The notes beneath the pieces are model-generated. The model did no database searches. It was not told the origin of the DNA and saw nothing but the letters and a program-made list of their open reading frames with translations. A DNA stretch of 64,000 nucleotides from Salvator merianae (taxonomy: Eukaryota > Chordata > Lepidosauria > Squamata > Teiidae), in NCBI GenBank assembly GCA_003586115.2, contig QVOM02000116.1, positions 44,401,024 through 44,465,023 on the forward strand, in the 5' to 3' direction. Shown in pieces: positions 9,802-23,300 of the stretch (position 1 is its first letter; each line of letters begins with the position of its first letter). A program made the translations under genes and the position numbers.

Positions 9802-12800
9802 TAGACTCATGTGATTGTCTCCTGCATCTGGCAGAGGTGACAAGAGGCAGTCGTGATATCTTCTTTAGACCCTGTGAGGGTCTGGAGGTAGCCAAAATAT
9901 ATGAATGTTTAGGGGGAAAATGTTTTGCTTTTTTACTAGGGAACAGCCTGTGCAGTTGTCTTTGCTTGCCAAGTGCAGCATTAAAGGTGTTAGGCAAGGT
10001 TGATGGAGAACTAAAGATTTGGTGAGGAAGATTTAGAGCTGACTTACCCATCGGCAGGTATTTTGAAAGCATTTTGAAAGCCTCTTGCCTTTCATGTGGG
10101 CAGCTGAGTAGGTTTTTCAGTGAGACTATACTTCAGTCAGAGCTGCACGGAGAGACCCAAGTTAAGTTATAGATGGAGAAACTGCTGTTCTGCATATCTT
10201 TAAGATGAGAGGACTGCTTACACTGATAAACCATCGTGCCTTGTAAAATGAGCATTTATGCTTGCAGAGAAGCTCCTTGTGTTTAAGCAGATTATCATCT
10301 TTGTTGTCCATCATGTTTTTGCACTGTGCTGTCTGATGGCTACAGCTGACTAGGCAAGGGCACTACAATGCTGTATTGTTTCAACTGAGGAAGCTAGCAG
10401 CTCTTCAAATTTTGAAGAAAGTGACCCCAGCTGGTATCCTAGGAAACATGCAATTAATTCTATGCAACATTGTTGACTTGTTCAAGAAATGCTGAGGCCC
10501 CCTGCACAGTTGGACAAAACCACTTTTGAAATATGGAAGTGATTCAGTTCACAGCATGTTATCGGGGTCTGGTGCTAGAAAGCGAAAAGCCAAAAATCCT
10601 GCTTGGGGCTCACGTATTATGTGGCATGCCAAATTCAAAATTGGTTTGTTGCTTTGTTCTATCAGGTTTTTATTTTCAGTTTTTGTTCACACTCTAACTT
10701 TTCAGACCACACCTTGGCTTTCTGTGAAAGTTAAAAGTAAGGTACAAGCCACTGGAAAAGAGATTTAATTCCCATTATTGTAATCTCCTATTTATTCTTA
10801 TTCTGAAACAGTCTGCTCTAAGAAGCTTCTTCTCCACAAAATGTGGTGCTGCTCATTAACATCAGTTATTTGGGGGGGGGGTGGTGCTTGGAGATGGTAA
10901 CTCAAACTGTGAAATGACTAAGTCTTTGACTTCCTCTTTTTGTTTCCTTTGTAAATATTTTGCTTATAAACTGTTCTACACTTGTTTATTCATTTTAAGG
11001 CTGAAAACATAAGCTAATTTGATGAAAAAATGCTTTGGGACTTAGAAGAAGATGGAGAGGTGCTGTGATCTGCTCAGAAATTAGCTTCAGAATTCAGACT
11101 GCAGATACATATACACCATATAGAGAAAGTTGGCTTTATAGCTCATCCTTCCGCAAATTCTATTCTTACCTTTCTGAGTCCAAATGAAACTTTGGCCTTG
11201 AACATTTAAGGCCGTATGTGGGGTGGCAGGTCAATTATTTTCTGGTGGAGTAACTGCAAATCACTGGTCTTATATGTAGAGGCCTACTGTATCCTTATCT
11301 ATTATATTTTAGGTCAGGTCATAGGCATAGTTGTCTGGAATGGCATTTGAAAGCAGGCAGAATTTAAGCAAAGCAATATTCTTAGGAAGATGGAGTGTTG
11401 AACTTCAAAATAATTGCACTGTGCAGTCGTATACCTTGGTTAGCTAATCTTACTCTAGTGCACCCACATCAAGAACTTACTAAAGAAATAAAGCAACATT
11501 GGTAAAATGGGGGGCTTCCCTCTTCTTTATTTGTATTTGAGAATATACGACTTTTAGAAACAGTCTGCAATTATCTGTTCTGATTACCTAATGATTGTCG
11601 CATGGAAATGACAAGGAATTGTGCAAAAAGGCAGTAAAATGCCTTTGATATAAAGGGGCTTGGAATGTGGAAGTTAAAATTCTCCCGAGAATTTTAAAAT
11701 TATGTCCTGAAGTGTATAAAATATGTAGGAAAAAATAGAGGATCCCCTTCCCACTATTGCTAACTTTTTGGATGCTTAAATTTGTATTTGGCAATATGGG
11801 TGCAGGAATGGGAGTAAAAAAAATTAGAGGTCTCTATTGTTAAGCAGAGCAGACAGTAATTAGATTGCACCTTAGTGCCTGCTGTTTACATCTTAAGTTT
11901 AAAGTGGAATAAATGTTCCCTGATGTCATTGACAGAAGAATTTCTTGCAGCTACAAATCACTACATCAGACATATTGATTAATCTGTGCTGTAGCATTTA
12001 TTTATGCTAAACAGCTGATGTTTATTTCTACAATCTGGTCTTCCAAAAATGATAATAATTGAAATGCTGGCATTGTTCACCTGATTTTAAAGCTACAAGC
12101 CAGTCAGGGCTGTCCAGTTTGTCTTGTTCTGGATATTTGCACAGCAAACATAACAAGTTTGGTATGCAATATGAGCTAAGGTTCTTGATTTTTAAAAATG
12201 CTTTTGTTCTGATTGTGCTTGCAAGAATCTTCTCCAGGCCATGATCATGCATATATCTGAATTTTCACAATATGCTGAACATACTTAGAAATATTGTAGG
12301 AAATGAAACTGTGTATTATGAGAAACTTGCAGTAGGAGTCACACTAATTTCAGGATTCCCGCATATTTTCCTATATGTTTGTATATGTGCACCAGCCCTT
12401 TATGTCTTATGCTTATTTTTTCACTCTGCTTACAACTCTTTCGGTTTGAAAATATTTATGTATATCAGTTAAATACACTTAGTCAACAAAGAGGAGAAGC
12501 AGAATGGTTGGTTAAGAGACGTGCATTTCTTTTTGGCACAGAATACATATGGAGACAACCTAATTTCTCCAAGGATTCAGATGTAAATATATTTTTTACC
12601 ATATAGGATTTTGCACACTTACCTTCCTTTCCTGTTTAAAGTAGTGAACAGATACATATATGTAATCACTACAGCTCAGCTCACCACCTTCTGCTTTAGT
12701 TTGGCTAAATTCTATGAAGCATGTGATGGACTAAGCAACTAAATTCCCATTCATACATTTTTTTAATGACACCATCACCAGGCCACACTCCATTATGCAT

Positions 12801-12998
12801 AGCCAGCACTGGGCAAAACTGACTTTTCATTGGTGGGGAGAGGCTGTTCAGAAACTATTATGGCTTTCCATCTTGTCAAGTTGCATTCAGTTGGAATGAT
12901 TGTTGAACTTTTGTTCATTTGCTGGTTCTGTGCATATTTTAGATCTCAGTCTACATTGTAAGTGGTAACTACCACCTCTCCTCAGGACCCATTCTACA

Positions 12999-13161
12999 GC
13001 TGCTTCTTGGGGTGCTAGGGCAATGTGATGTGACACCATGCAGCAGTTGCCCTTTAGGTCAGTTGGGTGGCCAGGGTTGAGGTGGTAGCCTAGAGTGGCT
13101 GAGTCAGGCAACCCATGCACCCACCTAATTGCTTCTTGGAGTGCTGTGACGTGGCATGACC
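12999..13161. repeat. Imperfect direct repeat of a ~35-bp motif, 128 bp apart
   Basis: The motif GCTTCTTGGGGTGCT followed by an AATGTGATGTGACA-like segment (about 13001-13034) returns as GCTTCTTGGAGTGCTGTGACGTGGCATGA (about 13131-13160). The surrounding 12950-13210 patch is more GC-rich than its flanks. It may be part of an old, unrecognised interspersed repeat. Confidence 0.4.
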
Positions 13162-15422
13162 TATGAGCAGGGCTGGACTAAGCTGCTCTGTGACTGTGTG
13201 CTCAGCGCTCTATGGAGCCATTCTGCCTACACTTGCCTTAAAGCTGGTCATGAGGTTGTTTGTGTATAATAGTGACTGAGAACGTCCAGCATGAACATCC
13301 AGAGCAAATCTCATGATCTTTAAGAGTTCATTCTTGTAGTCTTTGAACATTTTCAGTATAAACTGAAAATACAGAGTCACATTTTGAACCTCTTGCAAGG
13401 AGTACTAGTCTAATGTGTATCACAGGTTCCAAATACTTGGAATGTTCCACATGTCAGTTGAACTCTGTGTAGACATTTGCAGGATGCACCCCAATCACTT
13501 TCTCAAGCAAAGATATGATTAAGGCTTGAATTCTGATTTTTATCTATATGCTTCCCATACAGGCAAGATCTGCATGAAGCAGAAGGGAGAAGGAAGACAG
13601 ACAGATAAAAGTAAAAATTCTGATTCGATTATGCTTACAAATAACTTGTATGAAAAAATATGGAGATTGCTCTAAAATTAATATCTGATTAGGTGCTAGT
13701 TTATAATTATTGGAACTATGTGTGACTATAGCATAATTTAAGTCTTTGTGTTCTTTTTGAACTACAATCATTCTTCGGTATACGAGAGTAATTTATTCTG
13801 TGAAAACTGCTTGTAGAGTGAAATACACACAAGCAATATTAACTTGCTTTGTGCAAAACAGGTAAATATAAATGAAATTTCTTACAGCAGTTACGTGTAC
13901 ACTAATCTCCTTTTATGCATTCCCTTGCTATAAGGATGTTCACTTGCAATTTCTGTGTTTTTAATCACTTATTTTCATTGTCAAAACCAAACTTTTCAAT
14001 TATAAGGTCTGCCATATGGGAAAACGGATGCCTTTGCCCCTTTTCTTGGATTGCAGAACATATACTGTACTCTTACTGAAAAATTTGATTCAGATGATGA
14101 AATGTGTCAGGAATCCAGTCTGCATGAACTTCTCTTTAATTTAAACTTCAATTAAAGCATTAACTTTTATTTTAGATATAATATTATTCATTTGTACTCG
14201 TATTTTATTCTGTTGGGTAACTATTTTTTACGGAATTAGGCATTTAAGGTGATTTTTGGAATGGGCTTAGATTGAGTTATAATTTTTCCTATTTAAAATA
14301 ATGGCACAACTGTTTTCATTATATAAACCTTTCATGATATGGCCAATTTTCAGATGCCTAATAGGTACAGGTAAAGGGGGAAGAGTATATAATGAGAGAT
14401 TACAATACTTCCCCGGACAGAAGGCAAAGAGAGCAAAGTCCATTATAGCTATGTGCAAACTGCAAGCCATTTTACAATTCCATTCTCCCTAATGAAATGT
14501 TCTCTGAAACTTGAAAGACAAGATATCATTTTGCCTACTGTGTAAAGTAAATGAAAAAGCACAGAGGGCTAGACCTTCAACTTAGTGTAAATTTGGCTTA
14601 GATAAACAGCAGTATGAAGTGTACTTGTAGGGAAGTCTGGTTTAATAATGTTCATTTCTCCCAATCTTGTAAAAACTGTAAAGTGTCAGAGGTGTAAGAC
14701 TGGCTATAGATTGTTAACACTAATGTGGGAAGGAACACGAAGCCAAAAAAATCTCTCACTTTCTGTTCTTTACCATCTCTACTAAACCCACAGAACAATT
14801 TTGTGCGTCTTTCAATAGGTGTGTTAGTGGTTTCTCCATCACCCTAACTGAAATTATGCATCTTCCACTCCAGGTCTGAACCACAATAGAGACGGAAAAA
14901 AAAAAAAAGACTTCTTGGTGTCCTCTTAAAAACATGAGGGCTTTTTATAAACTGAAGGATTGATATTGCCACCACTATCTTTGTGTGGATTTGTGATGAA
15001 CTGTAGAATCTATTCAACATTTTAAGACCCTAGCTACACTGATGATTTACCTTGTGGTTTAGTTTTGTTTTTTAAGGGTCTTCCACTGATAATATGCATT
15101 GAGGGAGACCACGCAGGAAGTAAGAATAACATAGTCAGGGCACTTGTCTGTCAGTCACACAGGAAGGAAATTCATGTTGAATGTGCTGGAAGTGCATTCC
15201 ATCCATTGGAAATGGGTTTCCTGAAAATTCCAGTGATTGGTCCACACGAACTGTCAGTCAGACGCTGTTTTTTAAAAAAGGTTATGCACTTTATAGTGAT
15301 ATGAAGAATCCACTTAAGTGCAAAAGAAATGACTATATTTAAACCTTAAACCATTATACATTTAAGTGCTTAAGAACATATTTAAAGAAAAAAATAGCTG
15401 CGTGCCAAACAGGAGATGACAC

Positions 15423-15495
15423 TAGATCCCAATTGTTTAGCATAACTGGTAAGACCACCAATCCCAATTGGTTGACAGCACTTGTAAGACCATTC
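15423..15495 (+). repeat. Imperfect tandem duplication, ~37-bp unit
   Basis: Two adjacent units both read ATCCCAATTG-TT-AGCA-AACT-GTAAGACCA-like. They start at about 15426 and 15463 and differ by several substitutions. This is a local duplication with no known family. Confidence 0.55.
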
Positions 15496-16741
15496 CCACT
15501 CAGGCACTGTTATGCATCCTTGCCCTACCTCTGCTACAGTAAGGTGGCCACACGAGAGAAGCAAATGCAGTTTACAACTCACAATATACATTCCAACTGC
15601 AAAGCACTTGGCAAATATCATGGATTAACAGGTACTTAATGCATATCAGCTGTGAATACACACATTTATGTGTGATCACTATGCTGTGAAAACTGTTCAT
15701 TATAATTTGTGTGTACCCAGGCTATAAAGCATTCAGAAGAAAACAATAAAAACAATTCTGAAGGGCAGTATTAAATGGCATTCTCTATCCATTTCCTACA
15801 TCACTGTAGATCTTAAATTGTAAAGGATTCATAGTTTGAAGGTCCTTAGTGACAGGGAATAACTTTGCAGGAGATAACATGCTATATGTGATAACTCTGA
15901 AATTGGAATTTTAGGGTTTGATTATATTTTTGGCATAATGTGAGCATTCGGTATATGAATATGCTTAATAAAATGTTTATCTTTGTTATAGTTTATAATT
16001 TGTACTTTTTAAATCTATTAGCCTAATTCCTTTACTCATGTGTAGGACATGGGAGCAGGTAGTAGAAACTGACCATTAGTTTGCACCAGGGAATAGAGTC
16101 TCACATTGGAAAAACTGACTTGCAGACTGTGTCCTCATTTTCTAATTTTATTCCATCTGCATTTAATTTCAGCATTCTACATTACATATTACTGGGTATA
16201 TCATTTGCACAAGTATTGCTTTGTAACATTATTTGAGACTTGTAAGTCACTACAATTCAACTTTTAAAGCAGAACAGGTAGTTGGTGTGTTCTGACCTGA
16301 CTGGCAGATACAGCAGTATGGACCAAAAGAGAAAGAAAGGGCAAAGAATGGATTAGATTTGCCCTCTGCATCCTTCTGCACGAGGTAAAGGGTAAGGACT
16401 CCTGTAAAAAGTCCAAGCAGTCTAATTCTGTCCCACTTAAGGTTTGCTGGTGATCACCAACAGCTCCATTCTGTGCGTTAAAACTGTGCACATACTAAAT
16501 CCTATTCCATACCATATTGTACCTTTACATATTTTTAAGATATATTTTCACTTCAAAGAGGCATTTTGGAAAGTTGAAGTGGACTTTTTGCTTGGAATAC
16601 TACTTTGGTCCATCTAAATTGCATTTAAAAATTAGGAACAGGATTCTCTTAGACTACAGTACAAACTGCTTTTTGATCTGCAGGCATTGGATCCATCCCT
16701 TGTGGAGGTTTCCAAGATTCCAGAAATCATGGGTGTAGGGG

Positions 16742-16860
16742 AATTTATATTTCTATCCCACCCTATACTAGAAGGTCTCAGGGCAGGTCATAATAAAATC
16801 ATTATAAAAGCAGATAAAAGTAGGTTGACTAAAACAGTGACAGTGCCTGTATGGGTAGAG
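16742..16860 (-). mobile_element. L2-like LINE 3' end, antisense
   Basis: Read on the minus strand it gives a CCTGCCCTGAGACCTTCTAG motif followed by TATAGGGTGGGATAGAAATA. This is the common 3' terminal signature of L2-like LINEs in reptiles. The same block recurs at 23195-23290 and 55136-55290. A 108-codon frame at 16687-17013 overlaps it and is not considered a gene. Confidence 0.6.
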
Positions 16861-18240
16861 GATGCTATTGTCTCAGCTGAAGGCCAAGGTAAAAAGGTGG
16901 TCTACACCTTTGTGGACTGCATAGAGATCTTCCCAGTACAGGAAGTGGCAAGAGTTGGGCAGAACAAAGTGCTGGAGTTAGAAAGCTTATACCTCACCCC
17001 ATGTTCTACCTAATGTCTCAGTCAAACCATTATGTTAAGTATGCCCAACTGTTATATCTGTCCTCATTTCTTTATAGGACATATTGTGCTGCTCTCTGCT
17101 AGTTTTCTAACTCCTCTGAAATGAGAGTCTGTTCCGCAAGGCAGAAAGGTAGTTTCTTCAGACAATTCAACAAGAAGGAAAAAGCAAGAAAAGGAATAGT
17201 AACTCCAAAAGCTATATGCATTTAATAATGAAATAATACAGAACAGATTGCAAGAGATAAATTATTTTGCCTCATTTGTTTCGACATGCAATCTCCCCAG
17301 GCCTTACAGAATGCTGACCTAAGGTGCATATGGAAAAAACACAGCAGAAGTTGCCTCAATCTACTGCAGCTTTGTCTTCACAAAATATGTGCTGAAAATA
17401 TAAAAGCACTGAAGAAGCTACTGTCTTCACAGTAGGTAGTTATTAAAACAAAGGCCCACAAATCAACCCCCTCCTTAACCCATGTAGAATTCACATAGTA
17501 TAATTGTCCAATTCGCATTTTCTATCAGAACTGTCCTTCCGTTGTCCACTGCTTGGATCCATGCTTTAAAGTCCAGGATTGCATTTTCCCAATGTTTTTC
17601 TAAGCATGTGGGAAATGAAGAACAGCTTGTCTGTCTTTTTCCATGTTTTCAACACTCATATAAACAGATGGTAGAGATTTGACCCCTAAGTGCAAATATA
17701 TGAGAGAAACTTCTGCACTACAGGAAATCCCAAAAGACAGGGTTGAGCAAAGATGTTTTGCTGGCCAGAGGCAAAGAACATGCTTATACTGGGCGGGCAG
17801 ATTGATAAAGTCAAAATTGACATGGTCTCCTAAACCCAGCAGCCCAGAGTTTGAATTCATTCTATCTTTTCTTTCATGCATGTTTCATGACTAGTGTGTG
17901 CATGTGTTGTCAGTTTCATAAGGGTTTGCAAAGAACTATAACCTCCTAGTTTCTCGCTTTCCATTTGGTCTACCTGTGCTGCTTGTGGGCCCACTTTCTT
18001 TTAGGTTCCTTGTCCCCAATATGCACAAACGTGTATTGGCTACCACCATCTTATAGGCACAACTATTCCATGTACAGAAACAGTCACGGCTGGCAATAGA
18101 ATATTCTATGGCAATGTGAAGGCATTCTATACTGGGCCTGAGGGCATCAGGCTGGCTTAGAGAGTTCATGATTCATAGCACACACACAAAATGACTCTAC
18201 GATTGAGAGGGAGATGATGCTCTGTCTCAAGGAATTTTAT
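16861..18240. other. Intronic sequence, no recognised element
   Basis: Unique-looking AT-rich DNA with no recognisable termini, exons or RNA genes. Confidence 0.45.
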
Positions 18241-18375
18241 GCATGCTTACTAATCCTGCCTAATGGAAGCACCCATTTCAATCATATTTTATATTGCTTT
18301 ACTGCTTTTATTATGTTTGATCTTAAAAGATTTTATTGAATACCGTGAACTGCCCTGAGACCTTCAGGTATGCAT
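18241..18375 (+). mobile_element. L2-like LINE 3' end fragment, sense
   Basis: It contains TTTTATTATGTTTGATCTTA-like sequence, then GTGAACTGCCCTGAGACCTT, the end signature of L2-like LINEs. The simple-sequence tail is lost. Confidence 0.5.
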
Positions 18376-18571
18376 AAGCAGGCACTACACACTCCGACAA
18401 ATTTTTGTTTTACTTAACATGGGCAAATTTGCTCCTTCAGCCAGTATGCTAGAAATGGAGTGGAAGATGGCTTTCAATTGCATTTTCTCTCATTCCTCTA
18501 AGCGTTAAAACTGTCCTGAAGAATGTGGTTGATAAATCTCTCTGAAGGAGTTCCTGCAAAACCATGCCTGA

Positions 18572-18778
18572 GGCTGGGTTCCATATGCGGTAAAATAAAC
18601 ACATCTGAACTGGCTTAGAGATGGTTCATGGTGGGATTGTCCATATGCACATCTACACCTCCCTATCTCACAAACATTCTAGGCTAGAAAAGGTGGATTA
18701 GGGATGGGATGAAAATATGAGGGCTACACTCATTAAAGCACCTTTGAACAGCTTCTTTTGTTACTTGTGAATACAGTC
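18572..18778 (+). mobile_element. 207-bp foldback MITE, family E (3-bp TSD type)
   Basis: Termini are GGCTGGGTTCCATATGCGG and the complement-like TTACTTGTGAATACAGTC. Flanks are TGA and TCA (one mismatch). The interior shares GGCTTAGAGATGGTTCATGG and GTGGGATTG-CATATGC blocks with the 209-bp copy at 34629-34837, at nearly the same length. Confidence 0.6.
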
Positions 18779-19921
18779 TCAGACAGATTCCTTCTAGACT
18801 GTTCAGTTGATCCAAAGTTGTCACTGCCTGGCTTTTTTACCCTCCCAGTTGCTCGCCTGCATTCGTTCTCCCCCCACCCCTGCAAAAAACAAAAGGAGGA
18901 TAATGAAAAAATGCTTTACAGATGACGGGTCACTTAAGCTAGATTTCAGGGTGCTGCTTGCTGCCACTCTGGCAAAGCAAAACCAAATGGTTGATTTCAG
19001 TCATTGATTGTCCATGGAAGAGATGAAAATGAAGAAAAGTATGAGAATATCAGGGTTTTTAAAAAAAAATCTCCCCAATATAGTAATAAATCGCACCATT
19101 AGTTTGGATTTGCTTTAGTTTGTGCTGCTTAGACTTTTATCCTACTTTACTGGGGTTGTGAAGTGAAAGCAAGATAGTCATTGCCTTTGGGAGAAAGGTA
19201 GGACCCCAATTCAAAACACAGTGTAAATACATTCTCATTGCTAGGAACTTAGGAATGTGACAGCAAGTAGGCAGCCCTTTTGTGTTTGAGGATAACTCTT
19301 GGCCCATTTTGATATCAAGAAAAAAAGTTGCTTCTTCTCAGTATGTTGAACTGGGAATTTAATAAAGGAGACAATGCTGAATTGCACCAGTGTGCCCATG
19401 TACTCTACTAAATCATTTTGATACAATACACAGAAGAAAGGACAGAAGAAGGTCTTAAAGAAATCCTGGAGGGATTGTAAGCCAGCCAAACTGTACCAGA
19501 TCAAAAATATCAACTTCCACCCACTCACTAAGAAATCAGAGGAGTTTACTGAAGAAGAAGAAAGCACAGACGAGGATTATTTTATGTGGCATCTTTTCTG
19601 GCAGCAGACCAAAAGCAGAGAGTGGATCATGAGCTGTTAAGACATTTCTGTAGTCCCAGGAAGTAGACTGGATATTGACTTTGGTTATCTGTCACTTCAT
19701 GGGTCTGCTTCTCTGTTGGGACTATCAGTAATGAGAAGAGGCAATTTCAGATTGGACTGTGAGTGCTGGGCACTGAAAGTTAACAGGTGCATTTCCAGAT
19801 GCTGCTTTTGGCTACGGTTGTGTAAAAGTGCTTGTGAGGAGTAAAAGAGCTGGCAAAGTATTGGATGAAGCAGCATCAAGAGCACTTCTGGTAGCATTCT
19901 GCATGAAGTCAGCTCAGCTTA

Positions 19922-20432
19922 GGGTGTTTTTGCATTTACCACTGCGGAATGTTTGACTGCAAACATTCCATGGTAGTATTGACCATGCAGCGCAGACACG
20001 GTTCTCACTGCATGACTCTAGTCTGCAAAACGAGCAGGATACCAGCATTCATGGTGTGATTGCTACTATCCTTGCGTGATTCTCACCATGACAGCAGCCA
20101 GGAAGTGTCCAGCCACTGCCATGGTGACCAATGGCATTGTGCAGTGTGCAGGTGCACGCAGGCATGATCATGCAATTGTGCAGGCACAGTCAATGAGCGA
20201 ATTGCAGTGGCATGGCCATGCATTCATACCCGGAAATGCACACAAATGCATTTTACCAGGAGCTGACAATCAGCTCCTGGTAGAGCTTTAGAGCAGTAAT
20301 TTATGCCCCACAGCTAGTCATGACTGGGAATATCAATATGCTGCTCCTGGTCACAAGGGCTTCTGCGAAGTGTGGAAGCACTTTCCTAGCAAATGTCTTG
20401 GACAATAGCTAGGGCAAAGTGCAAACAGACCC
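19922..20432 (+). mobile_element. 511-bp Harbinger-like MITE, family A
   Basis: It begins GGGTGTTTTTGCATTT and ends AAAGTGCAAACAGACCC, imperfect terminal inverted repeats. Perfect TTA duplications sit at 19919-19921 and 20433-20435. The interior holds family-A landmarks: GCAGTGGCATGGCCATG-like sequence, then CCAGGAGCTGACAATCAGC and GCTCCTGGT. It is non-coding. The superfamily call rests on the 3-bp TTA duplication and GG-start termini, and is inferred. Confidence 0.75.
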
Positions 20433-20737
20433 TTAGATAGCTCTGTGGCAGTTCAGGTTAGATGTGTCACAGACAGATTGAATCTGTGTTCACACTTAGT
20501 AAAAGAACTTGCTCAAAAGTGCCTTAAAGACAGTAAGTTGTGGCCCACATGTATACATTTCTCCTCTGATCCACCTTTTCTAACCTCGGATATTCATGGG
20601 GGGGAGTGTAGACTGGTGTGTGAAGGATCCCATAATCCTGCAAACCATTTCAAAGCTGTCTTTGAGGTGCTTAAAAAAAACCCAAAAAAAACCTTCATAT
20701 AAATGCCGCCTGAGTCTTAAGCACGAGCTGCAAGTTT

Positions 20738-21472
20738 TGGCCTTTTCACACTTTCCACCTTAGAATGGTCTAATTATTAATTATAATCAATAATTATCCC
20801 ACTCTAAGGTGGAATAGACCACACAGCATGGGCTCTGTCCTCACTGCGTGACTGGAAACCTTACCTGAAACCAGCTACTGGCATTCATGGTGTGAATACT
20901 GGTAGCTGTGCCCAATCCTTGCCATGGCAGCAGCTAGGAAGCGTTTGGCCACTGTCGTGACGACCAGTAGCAGTGTACAGTGCACAGGCGCGATTGCCTG
21001 ATTTGGCCAACTCAATGCCCTGATCGGGCCCGATTGCCCAACTGCCCAGGCGCAATCAGTGCATCACACCAGCCTGAACGCCACAAGGCCAGATAAATGT
21101 GAATGCACCTTGTCAGGAGGTGACTATCACCTTCTGGTAAGGTTGTGGAGCAGTAATTAGTGCTCCACAGGTAGTAGCAATCAGGAGCAGCTGTAGTTCA
21201 CTCCTGGCCACTTAGGCCCTTTCTGCACTTGGACGCATTCCAGATTATATCTCAGAATAGGGACCTGCCATCTGCATGCTACTGCAGCCTTTGGTAGGCC
21301 CTGGGCAAGACCTTTCATAGTTTGCACTAGCATGTGGATAGCAGGTCCCTATTCTGGGATATAATCCACAATAAAGTCAAGTGCAGAAAGGGCCTTGGGC
21401 CTCTGCAAGGTGCAGATGCTCTTGACTAGCAAGCATTTTCAACATTTGCTAGTAGCAAGTGTGAACAGGCCC
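20738..21472 (+). mobile_element. Family A MITE interrupted by a family B MITE
   Basis: Left terminus TGGCCTTTTCACACTTTCC, right terminus GCAAGTGTGAACAGGCCC, flanked by TTT at 20735-20737 and 21473-21475. Without the nested 180-bp element (21215-21394) plus one TSD copy it is about 550 bp, like its relative at 30569-31083. The core (about 20985-21065) is a degenerate series of CGATTGCC / GATCGGGCC / GCGCAATCAG units. The 3' part has the paired GTCAGGAGGTGACTATCACC block. Confidence 0.8.
21215..21394. mobile_element. 180-bp near-palindromic MITE, family B, nested in family A
   Basis: Left arm GGCCCTTTCTGCACTTGG and right arm CAAGTGCAGAAAGGGCC are perfect inverted ends. Homology continues for about 65 bp per arm (both carry TATATC-CAGAATAGGGACCTG), so the RNA would be a long hairpin. 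It is flanked by TTA (21212-21214) and TTG (21395-21397). Removing it restores a continuous family A 3' region. Confidence 0.85.
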
Positions 21473-23194
21473 TTTGACTCACTTGTTGGCTGCGTCTCCA
21501 GAAAGATCAACTTGGCTATAGAAAGGGCCCCAGCCTGTTTAAGCTGTCATCACCTCCACTAGAACAAGGGATGCTCTGATGGCACTGAGTATTTTGAACT
21601 GAGCATTCAAAGCAGAAGAAAGCATCGCATTACCACTCCACCTAACCTACCTTATAGGGCCACTGTAGTGATAAAATGTAGGTGAAAGGAACAACATGCA
21701 CTGCCTTGAGTTCTTCATGAGATAGGATGTTAGTATCAAAATACTGCTCTCACAGTCTGACTTTGTGTAACTCTCTCCTCCTTTCACTTGGAGTTGAATT
21801 CCAGAGTCAAGGCAGGTTGTTTTTGTAAAGATTTGAACTCAGCTGCCCCTTTGGCTGTTAAGGTACTCTGTTGCCAGATGTCTAAAACCCCATTCTGCTA
21901 GCTGGTCTCTACAAGTATTCTTAGCAAACGCCTTTTGTAACCTATCCCTTTTCAAAAAAAGGAAGCCTAGTATTGATGCATACTTACAGAATTAGTTCCC
22001 CAACCTTTTGAGTTTTCAGTTGTGTTTCAAAACTGCATACAGCTATTATTTCAGGCTGTGCTGCTGTGCCTCCTGTGTATGAACAGAGAAGTAAAAAAAA
22101 GGGATTAAATAAGGATGAGCATGTTAACCTTGATGTGTTGCCTCTAGCTTCTTTTAGCTTCTGTTTTTTCATATTTGCGTGTGGTAGAGGATGTAAGCAG
22201 CATTAAACAGCTGAGCTCATTGAGATATTTACTGACAATAGATGTGTTGATTTCCCCCACCTTTTCTAGTATTCACGAGTTTTGTAGTGAGGATTACACT
22301 GATTTGGAACAATGTGGGCTTTTCTTTGTAATCTCTCAATTTATATGTCTGTATAAATAGTTACTTTTGCAAATTTCCAGAAGTAGTGTGACTTGAGTGA
22401 TACACACTTCGTTTTAGAGAGGTAATATACACCTGTATTCAAAATATTATAGTGTGCTCTGTTATGATTTCTTGTCCAACTTTAGCAGTAATAGTTGATA
22501 TTTGCTCTTTGTCATTGCTATTCGGAACAGTACCTCTTACATCCAGAACACACAAGTCATCAGGTGCAAATGCAAAAATATAATCAAATAGTTGCAGTTC
22601 ATAGCTGAGAAGGTTTGGTTGTACATCACTGAGAATGATTTCAATGCATTTTTCCATTAAAACATTCTTTTATCAACTTATCCCAATAATGTAGATTAAG
22701 GTATAAATTCCATTTTGGCAGACTCAATGCATATTCATCAGATGAAAGCCCAGACAATTATTCTGATAGTTTCTCTGCCAGATGGAACCTGTTTTAGGAT
22801 TTGACAGACACTTGATTTGACAGAATAATCCCCAAGAAATTTTCTGAATTACTATTTTTCCTGGTTGGGGGAAGGGACAATTGTATGATAAAGTGAGAAA
22901 GAAAGCAGGCTTTGCAGTGATTTTTATTTGTTTGCATTGCTCTTTCTTTCTTCTCTGTTTCAAACCTTAAAGTCATAAGTTGGACAAGTAAAAATCCCCT
23001 AATCAATGAGGGGAAGAATGTGTTATTAGGATATAGCAGTGTTGGGGAACCTTATGAGATTTTTCTCTGTAAACAGCAGGAGAAGCAGGCAGGAGGTTAT
23101 GATTTCATGCTTGTTATATCATGAGACTCTCTGGTTGTGCATAAAGGAATACACATTATAATCCGTAATTAAGCAGCAATTTCTTTCTCTTTTT
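21473..23194. other. Intronic sequence, no recognised element
   Basis: No transposon termini, exon or RNA gene was recognised; short open frames only. Confidence 0.45.
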
Positions 23195-23300
23195 TTTTTT
23201 CTTTATTTGCATTTTTATCCAACCCTATACCCTAAAGTTTTGGGACGGGTTACAATCAGTTAAGAATATTAAGCATATAAAATGTTTAATATTGGACAAA
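23195..23300 (-). mobile_element. L2-like LINE 3' end, antisense
   Basis: On the minus strand: TGTAACCCGTCCCAAAACTT, then AGGGTATAGGGTTGGATAAA and ATGCAAATAAAG. It has the same organisation as 16742-16860 and 55136-55290. How far the element extends to the right (its 5' side) is unclear. Confidence 0.55.

Larger units (their letters stand above)
9802..16741. other. Intronic, largely featureless stretch
   Basis: No gene or well-defined transposon was recognised. Two local duplications are listed separately (12999-13161 and 15423-15495). Simple tracts include a G10 run near 10872. All open frames here are short and unremarkable for AT-rich DNA. Confidence 0.45.

Noticed and set aside
16687..17013. 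108-codon plus-strand ORF
   Set aside because: Overlaps an antisense L2-like LINE 3' end; no coding signature or splice sites.
21215..21394. microRNA-type hairpin
   Set aside because: The hairpin is a transposable element with terminal repeats and multiple copies. No specific evidence of processing.
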